A stretch of DNA of 64,000 bases from Prauserella alba (GTDB lineage: Bacteria > Actinomycetota > Actinomycetes > Mycobacteriales > Pseudonocardiaceae). Both the position numbers and the translations under genes were made by a program. The stretch covers positions 670,841 to 734,840 of the forward strand of contig NZ_JAMTCH010000003.1 of the NCBI RefSeq assembly GCF_024171735.1, written 5' to 3'. Positions 34,773-43,362 of the stretch are shown here, piece after piece. The notes under the pieces were generated by a model. That model was not told the origin of the DNA and searched no databases. It saw only the letters and a list, made by a program, of their open reading frames with translations. Positions within the stretch are counted from its first letter, which is position 1. Every line of letters starts with the position of its first letter.

Positions 34773-35057
34773 TCAGGCGGATTCGATGCCGAGTTCGAAC
34801 GCCGTGCCCGTGTCCGCGCTGGAGTACGAGCGGAAGGCGATGTGGGTGTCGGTGTTCACGACGCCGTCGACCTTGCTGATCTTGGCGGGGATGAGCGCGG
34901 CCAGGTCTTCGTGAGAGGCCACGCGCACGATGGCGATCAGGTCGACGTCACCCGCACACGAGTAGACCTGGGACACGCCGTCGATGTCCGCGATCTCCTG
35001 TGCCGTTTCGGGAATCCGGTCGGCTGCTGCGCTGATGAGGATGATCGCGGTGATCAC
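34773..35057 (-). CDS. Stand-alone Lrp/AsnC ligand-binding (RAM) domain protein
   Basis: The 94-residue protein is only the alpha/beta ligand-binding domain of Lrp/AsnC regulators, without a DNA-binding part. It runs from VITAIILISAAADRIPE through VDLIAIVRVASHEDL to TDTHIAFRSYSS. GTG 35057 has a near-perfect AGGAGG 5 nt upstream. Such small proteins form oligomers that bind amino acids and may regulate partners. It is downstream of the exonuclease gene on the same strand (49-nt gap) and occupies a conserved place next to qcrB in actinobacteria. Confidence 0.9.
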   Translation of the reverse strand: MITAIILISAAADRIPETAQEIADIDGVSQVYSCAGDVDLIAIVRVASHEDLAALIPAKISKVDGVVNTDTHIAFRSYSSADTGTAFELGIESA

Positions 35058-35106
35058 TCTGGCCTCCTGGGGGAACGGACTGTCATGGGGCGATCGTAGT
35101 CGCGGT

Positions 35107-36798
35107 TCAGCCGACGTTCTCGAGTGTCGCCGCCGTGGCGACCTTGTCGAGCCACGGCGCCCAGCCGCCGGCCCCGTGGACGGGTTCGGACCACGGCCGC
35201 GAGGTTCGCACCAGCCGCCGGCCGGGGGTGGCGAGCCAGCGCAGCAGCAGGCCGGTCTCCTCGGCGGGCGCGCCGCGCAGCGGCCCCGGCGACGGCAGCA
35301 CGGTCTCGGCAGCGGCGACGAGAGCGTCGACGACGGGCATGGGCGGTGTGCCGCGCCGCGCCACGCCTGCGGAGGCGAGCCTGCCGTGCCGGAGGACAGC
35401 CAGCTCCCACCCGCCGGTGCCGTCGGGCGCCGCGGCGACGAGTTCCTCGATCGCGGCGAGCGCGGCGAGCCGGTGTGCGGTTCCGACGCCGCGCAGCAAC
35501 GTGACCAGCTCGTCGCGCCTGCGGGCGGCCTGTTCGAAGTGGCCGTCGCTCGCGAGGGTGTCGATGTGGGCGCGCGCGGCGTGCAGGGGAGTGTCCCCGG
35601 TGCCGGCGACGAGGTCGGCGATCTGCCGCGGTGCACCGGCGTAGTCCTCGACGCTTTGCCTGCCGGCACACGGCGCGCCGCACCGGCCGAGTTCGGCCAG
35701 TACGCACGGCGTGCCCCGAGGGTCACGTGCGGGGATGCGTTGGGTACAGGTGCGGAGTCCGGTGGCTCCCGCCAGGGTGTCGGCCGCCGTTCTCGCCCGC
35801 GCCTGGGAGCCGAACGGCCCGAGCGCTCCGTCGCGTTCGGACCGTACGACCGACAGCCGCGGGTACGGCTCGTCGGTGAGCACGACCCACCACTGGGTGT
35901 GCGGATTCTTCGAACGCCGGTTGTACGCGGGCCGGTGGGCGGCGAGCAGACGCAGTTCCCGCACCTGGGCTTCGAGCGCGTGGGCGCATTCGATGCCGTC
36001 GACCCGCTCGGCCAGCGCCACCATCTCGCGCATGCGCCCGCGTGACTCGGACCCGGTGAAGTACTGCCGGACACGCCTGCGGATGTTGCGGGCGGTGCCG
36101 ACGTACAGCACCTCCTCGTTGGGCCCGCGGAACAGGTACACCCCGGGAGTTTCGGGCAGGTGCGCGGCGAGGGAGCGTTTCCGCCGCTGGGCCGGGGTGA
36201 CGTCGGGGAGGAAGTCGAGCAGTTCCTCGAGCGACTGCACGCCGACCGGGCCGACGCGTTCCAGCAGACCGTGCAGCACGTCGACGGTGGCGCGGGCGTC
36301 GTCGAGCGCGCGATGCGTGGGCGTGGTGCGGGCGCCGAAGAGCCGGGCGAGCGCCGACAGCCGGTGCGAGCGCGTATCGGCCTGCGACAGCACGCGGCGG
36401 GAGAGCGTGAGCGTGCACACGACGGCCGGTTTCGGCCACGTGTAGCCGTGGCCCTCGCAGGCGGCGCGCAGGAACCGGGTGTCGAAGCCGGCGTTGTGGG
36501 CCACGAGCACGGCCCCGGCCGCGAACTCGAGGAACGCCGGCAGCACCTGGTCGATCGGCGGTGCGGCCTGGACCATCGCCGTGGTGATGCCGGTGAGTTC
36601 CACGATCTGCGGCGGGATCGTGGTGCGCGGGTCCACGAGCGTGCCGAACTCGCCGAGCACCTGGCCTCCGCGGACCTTCACGGCCCCGATCTCGGTGATC
36701 CCGTCCGGACCGGGAGAGCCGCCCGCGGTCTCCAGGTCGACGATCACGAAGGTGACGTCGCGCAGCGGGGTGCCCAGTTCGTCGAAAGCCAGCTGCAT
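35107..36798 (-). CDS. DEDDh exonuclease fused to GIY-YIG/UvrC-like region
   Basis: The 563-residue protein joins two nuclease domains. Residues 1-190 are a DNA polymerase III epsilon-type 3'-5' exonuclease with VIVDLETAGG (Asp, Glu), HNAGFDTRFL and HRALDDARAT. Residues about 210-300 are a GIY-YIG domain (ETPGVYLFRGPNEEVLYVGTARNIRRR), followed by a UvrC-like cysteine-containing region (CVLAELGRCGAPCAGR). Rv2191 of M. tuberculosis has this build and the same neighbourhood. The role is presumably DNA repair, by analogy with UvrC/Cho. ATG 36798 follows TACAGT by 8 nt, suggesting a leaderless or nearly leaderless mRNA. Confidence 0.9.
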   Translation of the reverse strand: MQLAFDELGTPLRDVTFVIVDLETAGGSPGPDGITEIGAVKVRGGQVLGEFGTLVDPRTTIPPQIVELTGITTAMVQAAPPIDQVLPAFLEFAAGAVLVAHNAGFDTRFLRAACEGHGYTWPKPAVVCTLTLSRRVLSQADTRSHRLSALARLFGARTTPTHRALDDARATVDVLHGLLERVGPVGVQSLEELLDFLPDVTPAQRRKRSLAAHLPETPGVYLFRGPNEEVLYVGTARNIRRRVRQYFTGSESRGRMREMVALAERVDGIECAHALEAQVRELRLLAAHRPAYNRRSKNPHTQWWVVLTDEPYPRLSVVRSERDGALGPFGSQARARTAADTLAGATGLRTCTQRIPARDPRGTPCVLAELGRCGAPCAGRQSVEDYAGAPRQIADLVAGTGDTPLHAARAHIDTLASDGHFEQAARRRDELVTLLRGVGTAHRLAALAAIEELVAAAPDGTGGWELAVLRHGRLASAGVARRGTPPMPVVDALVAAAETVLPSPGPLRGAPAEETGLLLRWLATPGRRLVRTSRPWSEPVHGAGGWAPWLDKVATAATLENVG

Positions 36799-37102
36799 GG
36801 CCGCGCACTGTAGGGGCCGGGCCTGACATTCTCCGGCGTCGGCTCGGCCCGCGGCTTGTGATCGACGCCGCACGTTCGAGGGCCTCCGATCACTGCGCCA
36901 CCGATCCCTGGGCCGCTGATCCCCGGGCCGCCGGTATCGCGGTGGCCGGGGCCGGGTAGCCGGGAGGCACCCGGGTGCGGGGCAGGGCGGTGACAGGGGA
37001 GGGTTTTTCGCGTGCGTTCACTCAGGGCTCATCGGGTGGCCGTCCGGCTCGGGGAGGATCGCCGTCGACAGTGGGGGAACGGATGAGCGTGGGGATGTGC
37101 GA
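36799..37102. other. Divergent intergenic region, 304 bp
   Basis: This stretch holds the promoters of the exonuclease gene (leftward) and the phosphatase-like gene (rightward). Imperfect repeats of CGATCCCTGGGCCGC / TGATCCCCGGGCCGC occur near 36900-36931. I see no additional gene. Confidence 0.4.
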
Positions 37103-37915
37103 ATGCGGACACGGCGGTGGTTGGCTGCGGTACTCGTGGCGGTCGGGGTGACGACGGGGGCGGCCGTGCCCGTGTCGGCCGAGCAGCGGACGCTCACGGT
37201 CCTCTCGTTCAACATCCACCACGCCGAAGGCACGGACGGCGCGCTCGATCTCGACCGCATCGCCCGTGTGATCGAACGCAGCGGTGCCGACGTGGCCGGT
37301 CTGCAGGAGGTCGACCGGCACTACTCGGACCGTAGCGAGTGGGCCGACCAGGCGCGTGCGCTGGCGAAACGGCTGGGATTCCACGTGGTGTTCGGAGCCA
37401 ACATCGACAATCCGCCGCCCGGACCCGGCAGGCCGCGCGTGCAGTACGGGACGGCGATCCTGTCGCGGCACCCGATCGTGGACTCCTCGAACACGCATCT
37501 GCACCGTTCGCCCGATCAGGAACAGCGGGGCCTGCTGCACGCGGAGGTGAACATCCGCGGCGAGCGTGTCCACGTCTACGACACCCACCTCGCGGCGTCG
37601 TCCCGTTCGGACCGCGTGGCGCAGGGTCGGCAGATCGCCGGCCTCATCGGTGACACCCGGCGCGCGGTGCTCGTCGGTGATCTCAACGCCGAACCGGGTG
37701 TACCCGAACTCGCGCCGCTCGACCGGACGCTGACCGACGTCTGGCCGGTCGTGGGCGAGGGTGACGGGCCGACGTTGCCCTCGAAAGCCCCGGAGAAGCG
37801 GATCGACTACGTGTATGCGGGCGACGACGTGACCCCGGTGTCGGCGCGGGTGCTCGCCGGAGAACCGGAGGCGTCCGATCATCTCCCGGTCGTCGCGGAG
37901 CTCGACCTCGGCTGA
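37103..37915 (+). CDS. Secreted endonuclease/exonuclease/phosphatase-family protein
   Basis: The 270-residue protein has a Sec-type signal peptide (MRTRRWLAAVLVAVGVTTGAAVPVSA, cut near residue 26). Metal-dependent hydrolase motifs follow: SFNIHHAEG, GLQEVDR (catalytic Glu), DTHLAAS, VGDLNAEPG and the terminal catalytic SDHLPV. Related proteins cleave phosphodiesters in nucleic acids, phosphoinositides or sphingomyelin. The substrate is not evident. GGGGA lies about 8 nt before ATG 37103. Confidence 0.9.
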   Translation: MRTRRWLAAVLVAVGVTTGAAVPVSAEQRTLTVLSFNIHHAEGTDGALDLDRIARVIERSGADVAGLQEVDRHYSDRSEWADQARALAKRLGFHVVFGANIDNPPPGPGRPRVQYGTAILSRHPIVDSSNTHLHRSPDQEQRGLLHAEVNIRGERVHVYDTHLAASSRSDRVAQGRQIAGLIGDTRRAVLVGDLNAEPGVPELAPLDRTLTDVWPVVGEGDGPTLPSKAPEKRIDYVYAGDDVTPVSARVLAGEPEASDHLPVVAELDLG

Positions 37916-37999
37916 CGGCGGACGCCGGGCGGGGAACCCGACGGGCGGAGGGCCGGCAGCCGCGGGAGCCGGGCGTACGAGCGCGAGGTGCCCGGAACC

Positions 38000-38005
38000 T
38001 AAGCT
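38000..38005 (+). promoter_or_regulatory. Candidate leaderless -10 element (TAAGCT) of the NYN gene
   Basis: TAAGCT ends 6 nt before ATG 38012; no ribosome binding site fits. Confidence 0.45.
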
Positions 38006-38011
38006 GGACGG

Positions 38012-39490
38012 ATGCAGCCGTCGTCGCACCGTCCCGACCCGTCCGGGGACCGGTCCGGCTTCGAGCAGGACACCGGTTCCGCAGGCGGCACGACCTCCGA
38101 GCCGGCTCCGGACGAGGCGGTTTCGCACGAGGCGGGCCCGGACGGCGCGCGGGGTGCGGGTGCCGACACCACCGGAGCGGAACAGCACCAGGACGTCGAC
38201 TGGCGCTCGCTGCCGGACCCGGTGCGGGAGCGTCTCGCCGAACTCGCCGCAGGAGCACTGGGTGGGCTCCCGGCCGCGGACGTGCCGAAACGAGTGCGGC
38301 CCGTCGCTCGGTTCGCACCGGCGAAACGCGCCAGCTCGGGTGCGTCGGCACTGCTGATCGGACTGCGGGAGTCGGCACGGTTCCGGACCGCGGTCGTCGA
38401 ATGGACGCGGGCGCACCGGCCGGATGCGCTCGACCCGGCCGCCGGTGTCGGCAGCGATCCGGTGGCCGCCGCCGCGGCGGCGTTGTTGCTCGGACAGCCG
38501 GATGCGGCCGCACGGCTCCGTGACGTGGCGCAGCGCGCCGAGGACGCGTCGGTGCGGTCCGAACGCGACGCCGCGCTCGCACGCGTGCGCAAACTCGAGG
38601 CGGAGTTGGCCGAGGCGCGTGAGGAACTGGCCGCCGCGCGTGCCGACGTCGAGCGGGCGCGGGAGGAACGCACCGACCAGCTCGCCAAGCTCCGCGGCCG
38701 GCTGCGCAAACAGGGTCAGGAACTGCGGGAGGCTCGTGACGCCGCCGAGCAGGCCCGCACGGACGCGGAGCAGGCCACCGGTGCCCGCGGCGGCGAAGCG
38801 CGGCGACTGGCCGACGAACTGGCGCGCGAACGCGAACGCGCCGACGCCGAGCGCACCAGGGCCGAACGGGCCGTCGCCGACGCCGATGCCGCCCGGCGGT
38901 CCGCCCAGGAGGCCCGTGCCGCCGACGAGGTGCGGCTGCGACTGTTGCTGGACACCCTCGGCGGCGCTGCAGAGGGGCTCCGCAGGGAGTTCGCCCTCGG
39001 GGACTCCGGTACGGGCGCGGCGCCGGCCGACACCGTGGGCGGCGTCGTGGGCCCCGCGTCGGGATCCGAGCGCATCGCCGACGCCGATACGCTCGGCAGG
39101 TTGCTCCGGTTGCCTGCGGTCCACGTCGTGGTCGACGGCTACAACGTCACCAAGACCGGCTATCCGGATCTGCCGTTGGCCGAGCAGCGTTCCCGGCTGG
39201 TCGGCCAGCTCGGTGCACTGCAGGCCAGGGTGGGGGCCGAGGTCACCGTCGTGTTCGACGGCGCGGGCGTCACCTCGGTGCCCGCCGCGAATCCGCGCGG
39301 TGTGCGGGTGCTGTTCTCCGAACCGGGTGTGCTCGCCGACGACGTCATCCGCGATCTCGTGGCCGCCGAACCGCACGGACGGCCCGTGATCGTCGCGACC
39401 TCCGATCAGGAGATCGTCACCGCCGTGCGGCGCAGCGGGGCGCACGCGGTGCCGTCGGACGTGCTGCTCACCCGGCTCGGCCGTACCTGA
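38012..39490 (+). CDS. NYN-domain (YacP-like) RNase with long coiled coil
   Basis: The 492-residue protein has a disordered acidic N-terminus (1-60), a helical region with repeated Ala, and a long coiled coil (about 180-310) made of Arg/Glu/Ala heptads. A C-terminal NYN domain follows (370-490). The NYN part shows HVVVDGYNVTKTGYP, TVVFDGAG and ADDVIRDLV, with the acidic residues of PIN-like ribonucleases of the YacP/Rae1 type. A ribosome- or RNA-associated role is likely. The -10 element TAAGCT lies 6 nt before ATG 38012. Confidence 0.85.
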   Translation: MQPSSHRPDPSGDRSGFEQDTGSAGGTTSEPAPDEAVSHEAGPDGARGAGADTTGAEQHQDVDWRSLPDPVRERLAELAAGALGGLPAADVPKRVRPVARFAPAKRASSGASALLIGLRESARFRTAVVEWTRAHRPDALDPAAGVGSDPVAAAAAALLLGQPDAAARLRDVAQRAEDASVRSERDAALARVRKLEAELAEAREELAAARADVERAREERTDQLAKLRGRLRKQGQELREARDAAEQARTDAEQATGARGGEARRLADELARERERADAERTRAERAVADADAARRSAQEARAADEVRLRLLLDTLGGAAEGLRREFALGDSGTGAAPADTVGGVVGPASGSERIADADTLGRLLRLPAVHVVVDGYNVTKTGYPDLPLAEQRSRLVGQLGALQARVGAEVTVVFDGAGVTSVPAANPRGVRVLFSEPGVLADDVIRDLVAAEPHGRPVIVATSDQEIVTAVRRSGAHAVPSDVLLTRLGRT

Positions 39491-39617
39491 GTACCGGCCA
39501 CCGTCACCTCCCGCCCGTCTCTCTCCCCCGGCCGGCTGCGCGCGGGGAGCGGCCACCGCGAGACGTCCGTCGCGGGGGCGTGCGGAGTCGGCGCCCGTTC
39601 CTGTCGGTGGCGGGCCC

Positions 39618-39623
39618 TACCGT
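39618..39623 (+). promoter_or_regulatory. Candidate leaderless -10 element (TACCGT) of the gene at 39631
   Basis: TACCGT is followed by 7 nt and ATG 39631. Confidence 0.4.
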
Positions 39624-39630
39624 GCGCGGC

Positions 39631-40107
39631 ATGCAACGACGACGGAACGAACGCGCAGGCCACGGGGCCTGCGACTGCCGGGGCGCAAGTGCCGGGGACT
39701 CGGTCGCCGGGACGGCGGGAACGGACACGGCAGGTACGGACACGGCAGGTACCGGGACGGTGGGTACCGGCGCGGTAGGTGCCGAGCACGTACGAGCCGA
39801 GCATCCAGGGGCCGAGGCTCCACCGGTCGAGCATCCAGGGGCCGTGCAGCCGGGAACCGAGGGTTCGGGAGCCGATGACGAGTTGATCATCGACTGTGAT
39901 CGGTGCCGGGTGCGAGGCGACGCGTGCCACGACTGTGTCGTCAGCGTGTTGCTCGGCCCGCCGCCCGAACTGCGGTGGGACGAGACCGAACGCCGCGCCG
40001 TCGACGCACTCGCCGAGGGCGGTGTCGTCCCGCACTTGCGCCTCGTGCCCGTGGATCCGGTCGATCCGTGGGAGCCGGCCGGCGGCGACGACCGCCGCGC
40101 AGGCTGA
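39631..40107 (+). CDS. Conserved actinobacterial cysteine-motif protein with expanded repeat N-terminus
   Basis: The C-terminal 70 residues (IIDCDRCRVRGDACHDCVVS, then a helix with ERRAVDALAEGGVVPHLRLV) match a small protein commonly found after the NYN gene in actinobacteria. Its four cysteines probably bind a metal; function is unknown. The N-terminal 85 residues are an unusual low-complexity tract of TAGTD/TGTVG-type pentapeptides followed by EHPGAEAP repeats, encoded by tandem 15-bp units. ATG 39631 lies 7 nt after TACCGT; the annotation could also begin upstream at 39580. The gene ends before a perfect hairpin. Confidence 0.75.
   Translation: MQRRRNERAGHGACDCRGASAGDSVAGTAGTDTAGTDTAGTGTVGTGAVGAEHVRAEHPGAEAPPVEHPGAVQPGTEGSGADDELIIDCDRCRVRGDACHDCVVSVLLGPPPELRWDETERRAVDALAEGGVVPHLRLVPVDPVDPWEPAGGDDRRAG
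39713..39850 (+). repeat. Tandem 15-bp repeats inside the cysteine-motif gene
   Basis: The unit ACGGACACGGCAGGT occurs twice in tandem, then degenerate copies (ACCGGGACGGTGGGT, ACCGGCGCGGTAGGT). A second repeat, GAGCATCCAGGGGCCG, occurs twice shortly after. Units are multiples of three, so length changes would keep the frame. Confidence 0.65.
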
Positions 40108-40119
40108 CCACGCGCGGCC

Positions 40120-40160
40120 GGTCCGTGCTCCGACGAGACTCTCCCGTCGGAGCACGGACC
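40120..40160. terminator. Hairpin terminator
   Basis: A perfect 16-bp inverted repeat (arms 40120-40135 and 40145-40160, 9-nt loop) follows the cysteine-motif gene. Confidence 0.8.
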
Positions 40161-40642
40161 GGATGCGACGTCCCGTATCGGGGAGGTGTCGCGCGTCGCC
40201 GTCGGCCGAATGGCGATATGTCATTCGCCGTGCGGTGAGCGGTCCAACCAATCAGGTGAACGGTCCCGATCACTTCGGATGCGCTGTGTAAGACCGGTCA
40301 CAGCGACCGCTGAACCGCTGGTCCGAACGTGTCGCACTGTGCGGTGAACGATTTACGTGCCGGGGCTGCTGGACGTGGCCGATGGTGTTTCGTAACCTGG
40401 CCGAGATTTCGCGTCAGGCAGCCGTCCAACACGTTCGGCGACGCGGGATCGCCGCCGAGAGCAGCTTTTGTCGGGGAGCTGCGCCGGACCTCACGCACAG
40501 TAGCGTGACGGAACCGCACGCGGAGGCGCTCAGTCTCGGATTTCCCATCCGGTGCCGTGCGTCCTCGTGGCCGGGCCGTGGTGAGGGCCCCCGACCTCAC
40601 CCGGACCGTTCGACCGGTAGGCGGCCGGACCGCAGAGGAGAC
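40161..40642 (+). other. Long upstream region of the NlpC/P60 gene, 482 bp
   Basis: No gene is apparent. It contains direct repeats GTGAGCGGTCC (40235-40245) and GTGAACGGTCC (40256-40266), exactly 21 bp apart, then a GACCGGTC at about 40291-40298 and a third GGTGAACG at 40343-40350. The long leader and repeats suggest a regulated promoter. I looked for a c-di-AMP (ydaO) riboswitch, often found before such genes, but the conserved core is not there. Confidence 0.5.
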
Positions 40643-41716
40643 ATGAGCGACGTGCAGTCGCAACCCGTGAAGCGCGTGATCTCGAGCGCGCTGGCGGCTT
40701 CCGCCGTCGTCGCGGTTGTCACCTTCCAATCACCGGCGACCGCTTCCCCCAACCCCGCCCTCCAAACACCCCCGGTTTCGCAGCAGCAGACGCAGTCCGA
40801 GGCGCTCGACCAGTACTACGAGCTCTCGGAGAAGGCGGAGAAGCTGAACGAGGCCCATCTGCAGGCGCAGTCGGACCTCGAGAAGAAACAGGGTGAGCTC
40901 GGTGACGCCAAACAGCGCCTGCGCAACGCCAAGCAGGCCAAACAGCGGGCGTCGGCCAACGAAGAGCGCTACCGCAAGGACGTCGACCGGTTCGCCGGCG
41001 CATCGTTCGCCAGCGGTTCGCAGATGAACAAGATGTCGGCGCTGCTGACCGGTGACTCCGCGCAGGACTTCCTCGAGCGCTCCTCGGCGCTGGACGTGCT
41101 GGCGACCGACCGCAACAAGGCGCTGAGCAAGCTCCGCGGTGCTGTCGACAGCGCCGCGGCGGCGGAGCAGAAGGCGCAGCAGGCGCGCAACCAGGCGGCG
41201 AAGGCCAAGAACGCCGCGGCCAAGCTCGAAGGCGACATCGCTTCGCGCAAGGAAGCCCTCGACGAGAAGATCGCCGAGGTGCGCGAGGCGTCCGGCCTGC
41301 TCAACGATTCCGAGCAGGAGCAGCTGCAGGACACCGGCCCGGACGTCGGACCGGTCACGGCGCCCGGCCCCGCCGCGCAGACGGCGGTGGACACCGCTAT
41401 GGCGCAGATCGGCAAGCCGTACAGCTGGGGCGCCACCGGCCCGGACTCGTTCGACTGCTCCGGTCTGACCTCGTACGCGTACGACGCGGCCGGCATCTCG
41501 ATTCCCCGGACTGCGGCCGACCAGCAGGCCGGTGCGGGCACCCCGGTGTCCCGCGACCAGCTGGCGCCCGGTGACCTCGTGTTCTCCGGTTCCCCGGCCT
41601 ACCACGTGGGCATCTACATCGGCGACGGCCAGATGGTCCACGCGCCGACGGAGGGCGAGCCGGTCAAGGTCGGTCCGCTGCAGGACGAGTACAGCGGGGC
41701 CGTGCGGGTCGCCTGA
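40643..41716 (+). CDS. Secreted NlpC/P60 peptidoglycan endopeptidase with coiled coil
   Basis: The 357-residue protein has a signal peptide (about 1-35, ending ATA-SPNP). A long coiled coil (60-245) full of Lys/Gln/Ala follows, then a Gly/Pro linker and a C-terminal NlpC/P60 domain. The catalytic Cys is in DSFDCSGLTSYAY and the His in YHVGIYIGDGQMVHAP. It resembles the RipA/RipD type and Rv2190c, which lies next to pimB in mycobacteria. It probably cleaves peptidoglycan stems during division, with the coiled coil acting as an autoinhibitory or partner-binding arm. AGAGGAG (40634-40640) precedes ATG 40643. Confidence 0.93.
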   Translation: MSDVQSQPVKRVISSALAASAVVAVVTFQSPATASPNPALQTPPVSQQQTQSEALDQYYELSEKAEKLNEAHLQAQSDLEKKQGELGDAKQRLRNAKQAKQRASANEERYRKDVDRFAGASFASGSQMNKMSALLTGDSAQDFLERSSALDVLATDRNKALSKLRGAVDSAAAAEQKAQQARNQAAKAKNAAAKLEGDIASRKEALDEKIAEVREASGLLNDSEQEQLQDTGPDVGPVTAPGPAAQTAVDTAMAQIGKPYSWGATGPDSFDCSGLTSYAYDAAGISIPRTAADQQAGAGTPVSRDQLAPGDLVFSGSPAYHVGIYIGDGQMVHAPTEGEPVKVGPLQDEYSGAVRVA

Positions 41717-41755
41717 TCCGCCGCACGCCCGCATATCGCCCGGGCCGGGGCGGGA

Positions 41756-41761
41756 TAGCGT
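41756..41761 (+). promoter_or_regulatory. Candidate leaderless -10 element (TAGCGT) of pimB
   Basis: TAGCGT is followed by 7 nt and ATG 41769, without a ribosome binding site. Confidence 0.45.
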
Positions 41762-41768
41762 GGTCACC

Positions 41769-42938
41769 ATGCGCCGCACGCTCCTGGTGACCAACGACTT
41801 CCCGCCCCGGCCCGGTGGTATCCAGTCCTATCTGCAGGCCTTCACCTCGCGCCTGCCCTCCGACGACCTCGTCGTGTACGCGCCGGCGTGGGAGCGTGCG
41901 TCCGGCTCGTCGAGCGCGTTCGACGCCCGCCAGTCGTACGAGGTCGTCCGCCATCCCACGGCGCTGATGCTGCCCACTCCGGACGTGCTGCGCCGCGCCA
42001 AGGACCTCGTGGCCTCGCGCAACTGCGACACCGTGTGGTTCGGTGCCGCCGCGCCCCTCGCGTTGCTCGGCGCCCCGCTGCGGTCCGCGGGCGCACAACG
42101 CATCGTCGCCTCGACGCACGGTCACGAGGTCGGCTGGTCCATGCTCCCGGCCGCGCGGCAGGCGCTGCGCAGGATCGGCGACACCACCGACGTCATCACG
42201 TACGTCAGTGACTACACGCGCAAGCGATTCGCCTCCGCGTTCGGCCGGTTCGCCGGCCTGGAGCACCTGCCGTCGGGTGTCGATCCGGAGACGTTCCGGC
42301 CCGACCCCGCGGCTCGCGAGGAGCTGCGCATCCGCTACGGGCTGGGGGACCGCCCGACGGTGGTCTGCGTGTCCCGGCTCGTCCCGCGCAAGGGGCAGGA
42401 CATGCTCATCCGGGCGCTGCCCGAGATCCGCGAGCGCGTGCCGGGCGCCGCACTGCTCGTCGTCGGCGGCGGGCCGTACCGCGGCCAGCTGGCGTCCCTG
42501 GCCGAGCAGACCGGGGTGGCCGGTGACGTCGTGCTCACCGGATCGGTCCCCGCCGAGGAGCTGCCCGCCCACTACGCGGCGGGCGACGTGTTCGCCATGC
42601 CCGCGCGCACGCGCGGCAAGGGGCTGGACGTCGAAGGACTGGGCATCGTGTACCTGGAGGCGTCGGCCACGGGACTGCCGGTGGTCGCCGGGAACTCCGG
42701 GGGCGCTCCGGAAACGGTGCTGGACGAGGTGACCGGACACGTCGTCGACGGCAGGCGCCGCGACCAGCTCGTCGACACGGTGGCCTCGCTGCTGGCGGAC
42801 CCGGTTCGGGCGCGTGGAATGGGCGAGGCGGGCCGCCGCTGGGTGAGCGAGCACTGGCGCTGGGACGTGCTCGCACGGCGACTGGAGACGCTGCTCGACG
42901 GCAGCCTCGCCGGTCCGGATCGCCATCTCAAACACTGA
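41769..42938 (+). CDS. pimB: GDP-mannose-dependent phosphatidylinositol monomannoside alpha-1,6-mannosyltransferase
   Basis: The 389-residue GT4-family glycosyltransferase starts with TNDFPPRPGGIQSYL, has STHGHEVGW, and carries the donor-site motifs VSRLVPRKGQDML and EGLGIVYLEASATGLPVV (Glu-x7-Glu type). PimB adds the second mannose of phosphatidylinositol mannosides at the cytoplasmic face of the membrane. The position next to an NlpC/P60 gene and near qcrB/exonuclease genes matches Rv2188c (PimB') in M. tuberculosis, so I use that name. It is 52 nt downstream of the NlpC/P60 gene but has its own -10 (TAGCGT). Confidence 0.9.
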   Translation: MRRTLLVTNDFPPRPGGIQSYLQAFTSRLPSDDLVVYAPAWERASGSSSAFDARQSYEVVRHPTALMLPTPDVLRRAKDLVASRNCDTVWFGAAAPLALLGAPLRSAGAQRIVASTHGHEVGWSMLPAARQALRRIGDTTDVITYVSDYTRKRFASAFGRFAGLEHLPSGVDPETFRPDPAAREELRIRYGLGDRPTVVCVSRLVPRKGQDMLIRALPEIRERVPGAALLVVGGGPYRGQLASLAEQTGVAGDVVLTGSVPAEELPAHYAAGDVFAMPARTRGKGLDVEGLGIVYLEASATGLPVVAGNSGGAPETVLDEVTGHVVDGRRRDQLVDTVASLLADPVRARGMGEAGRRWVSEHWRWDVLARRLETLLDGSLAGPDRHLKH

Positions 42939-43362
42939 GATCATCCGGGTTTTCCGGGTGAACACCATGTTTCCGGCACCACGGGGAACCGAAATTCACT
43001 CGAATCGGTTGTGTTCATTGTGTTCCCGGGAACTCGACTGCAATCGGTGACCAGGTTACCGGGAAAGTCCGTTTTTCGGGTGAGTTACGGGCCACTCGAC
43101 AAGGCCGATCGCCGTAATCTGCTGTCCTCTGTGGAGTGACAGGCACGTGAGCATCCCATGAGAATTTCTTTCGGGATACGGCATTCGGCGCATTCCTCTG
43201 GTACCTGGTGTTGGTACTCGTAACGCGCGCGGACGCCGCGGCCTGCCGGTGACGACCCCGGCCGGTTCGCGACGGCGCGTCCGTGGTCGCCGTCGACCGA
43301 GCGCCATTAGCCCTGCGAACGAAACGCGGGGAATTCACCCGACCTCGAGGAGGCCGTTTTCG
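42939..43362. other. AT-richer intergenic region, 424 bp
   Basis: This interval is clearly less GC-rich than its surroundings, especially 42940-43060 and 43140-43210. It holds the palindrome TTCCCGGGAA (about 43023-43032) and several GGTNACC-like elements. No gene is convincing. It probably contains the regulated promoter of the transporter-carbonic anhydrase gene. Confidence 0.4.

Noticed and set aside
37022-39556. 844-codon open frame on the minus strand
   Set aside because: It is antisense to the phosphatase-family and NYN genes and shows no recognisable domain.
40300-40560. c-di-AMP (ydaO-type) riboswitch before the NlpC/P60 gene
   Set aside because: A CGCTGAACC and a CGGGGAGC piece are present, but they are far apart and the conserved GGGTGAA and pairing elements are missing, so only chance similarity can be claimed.
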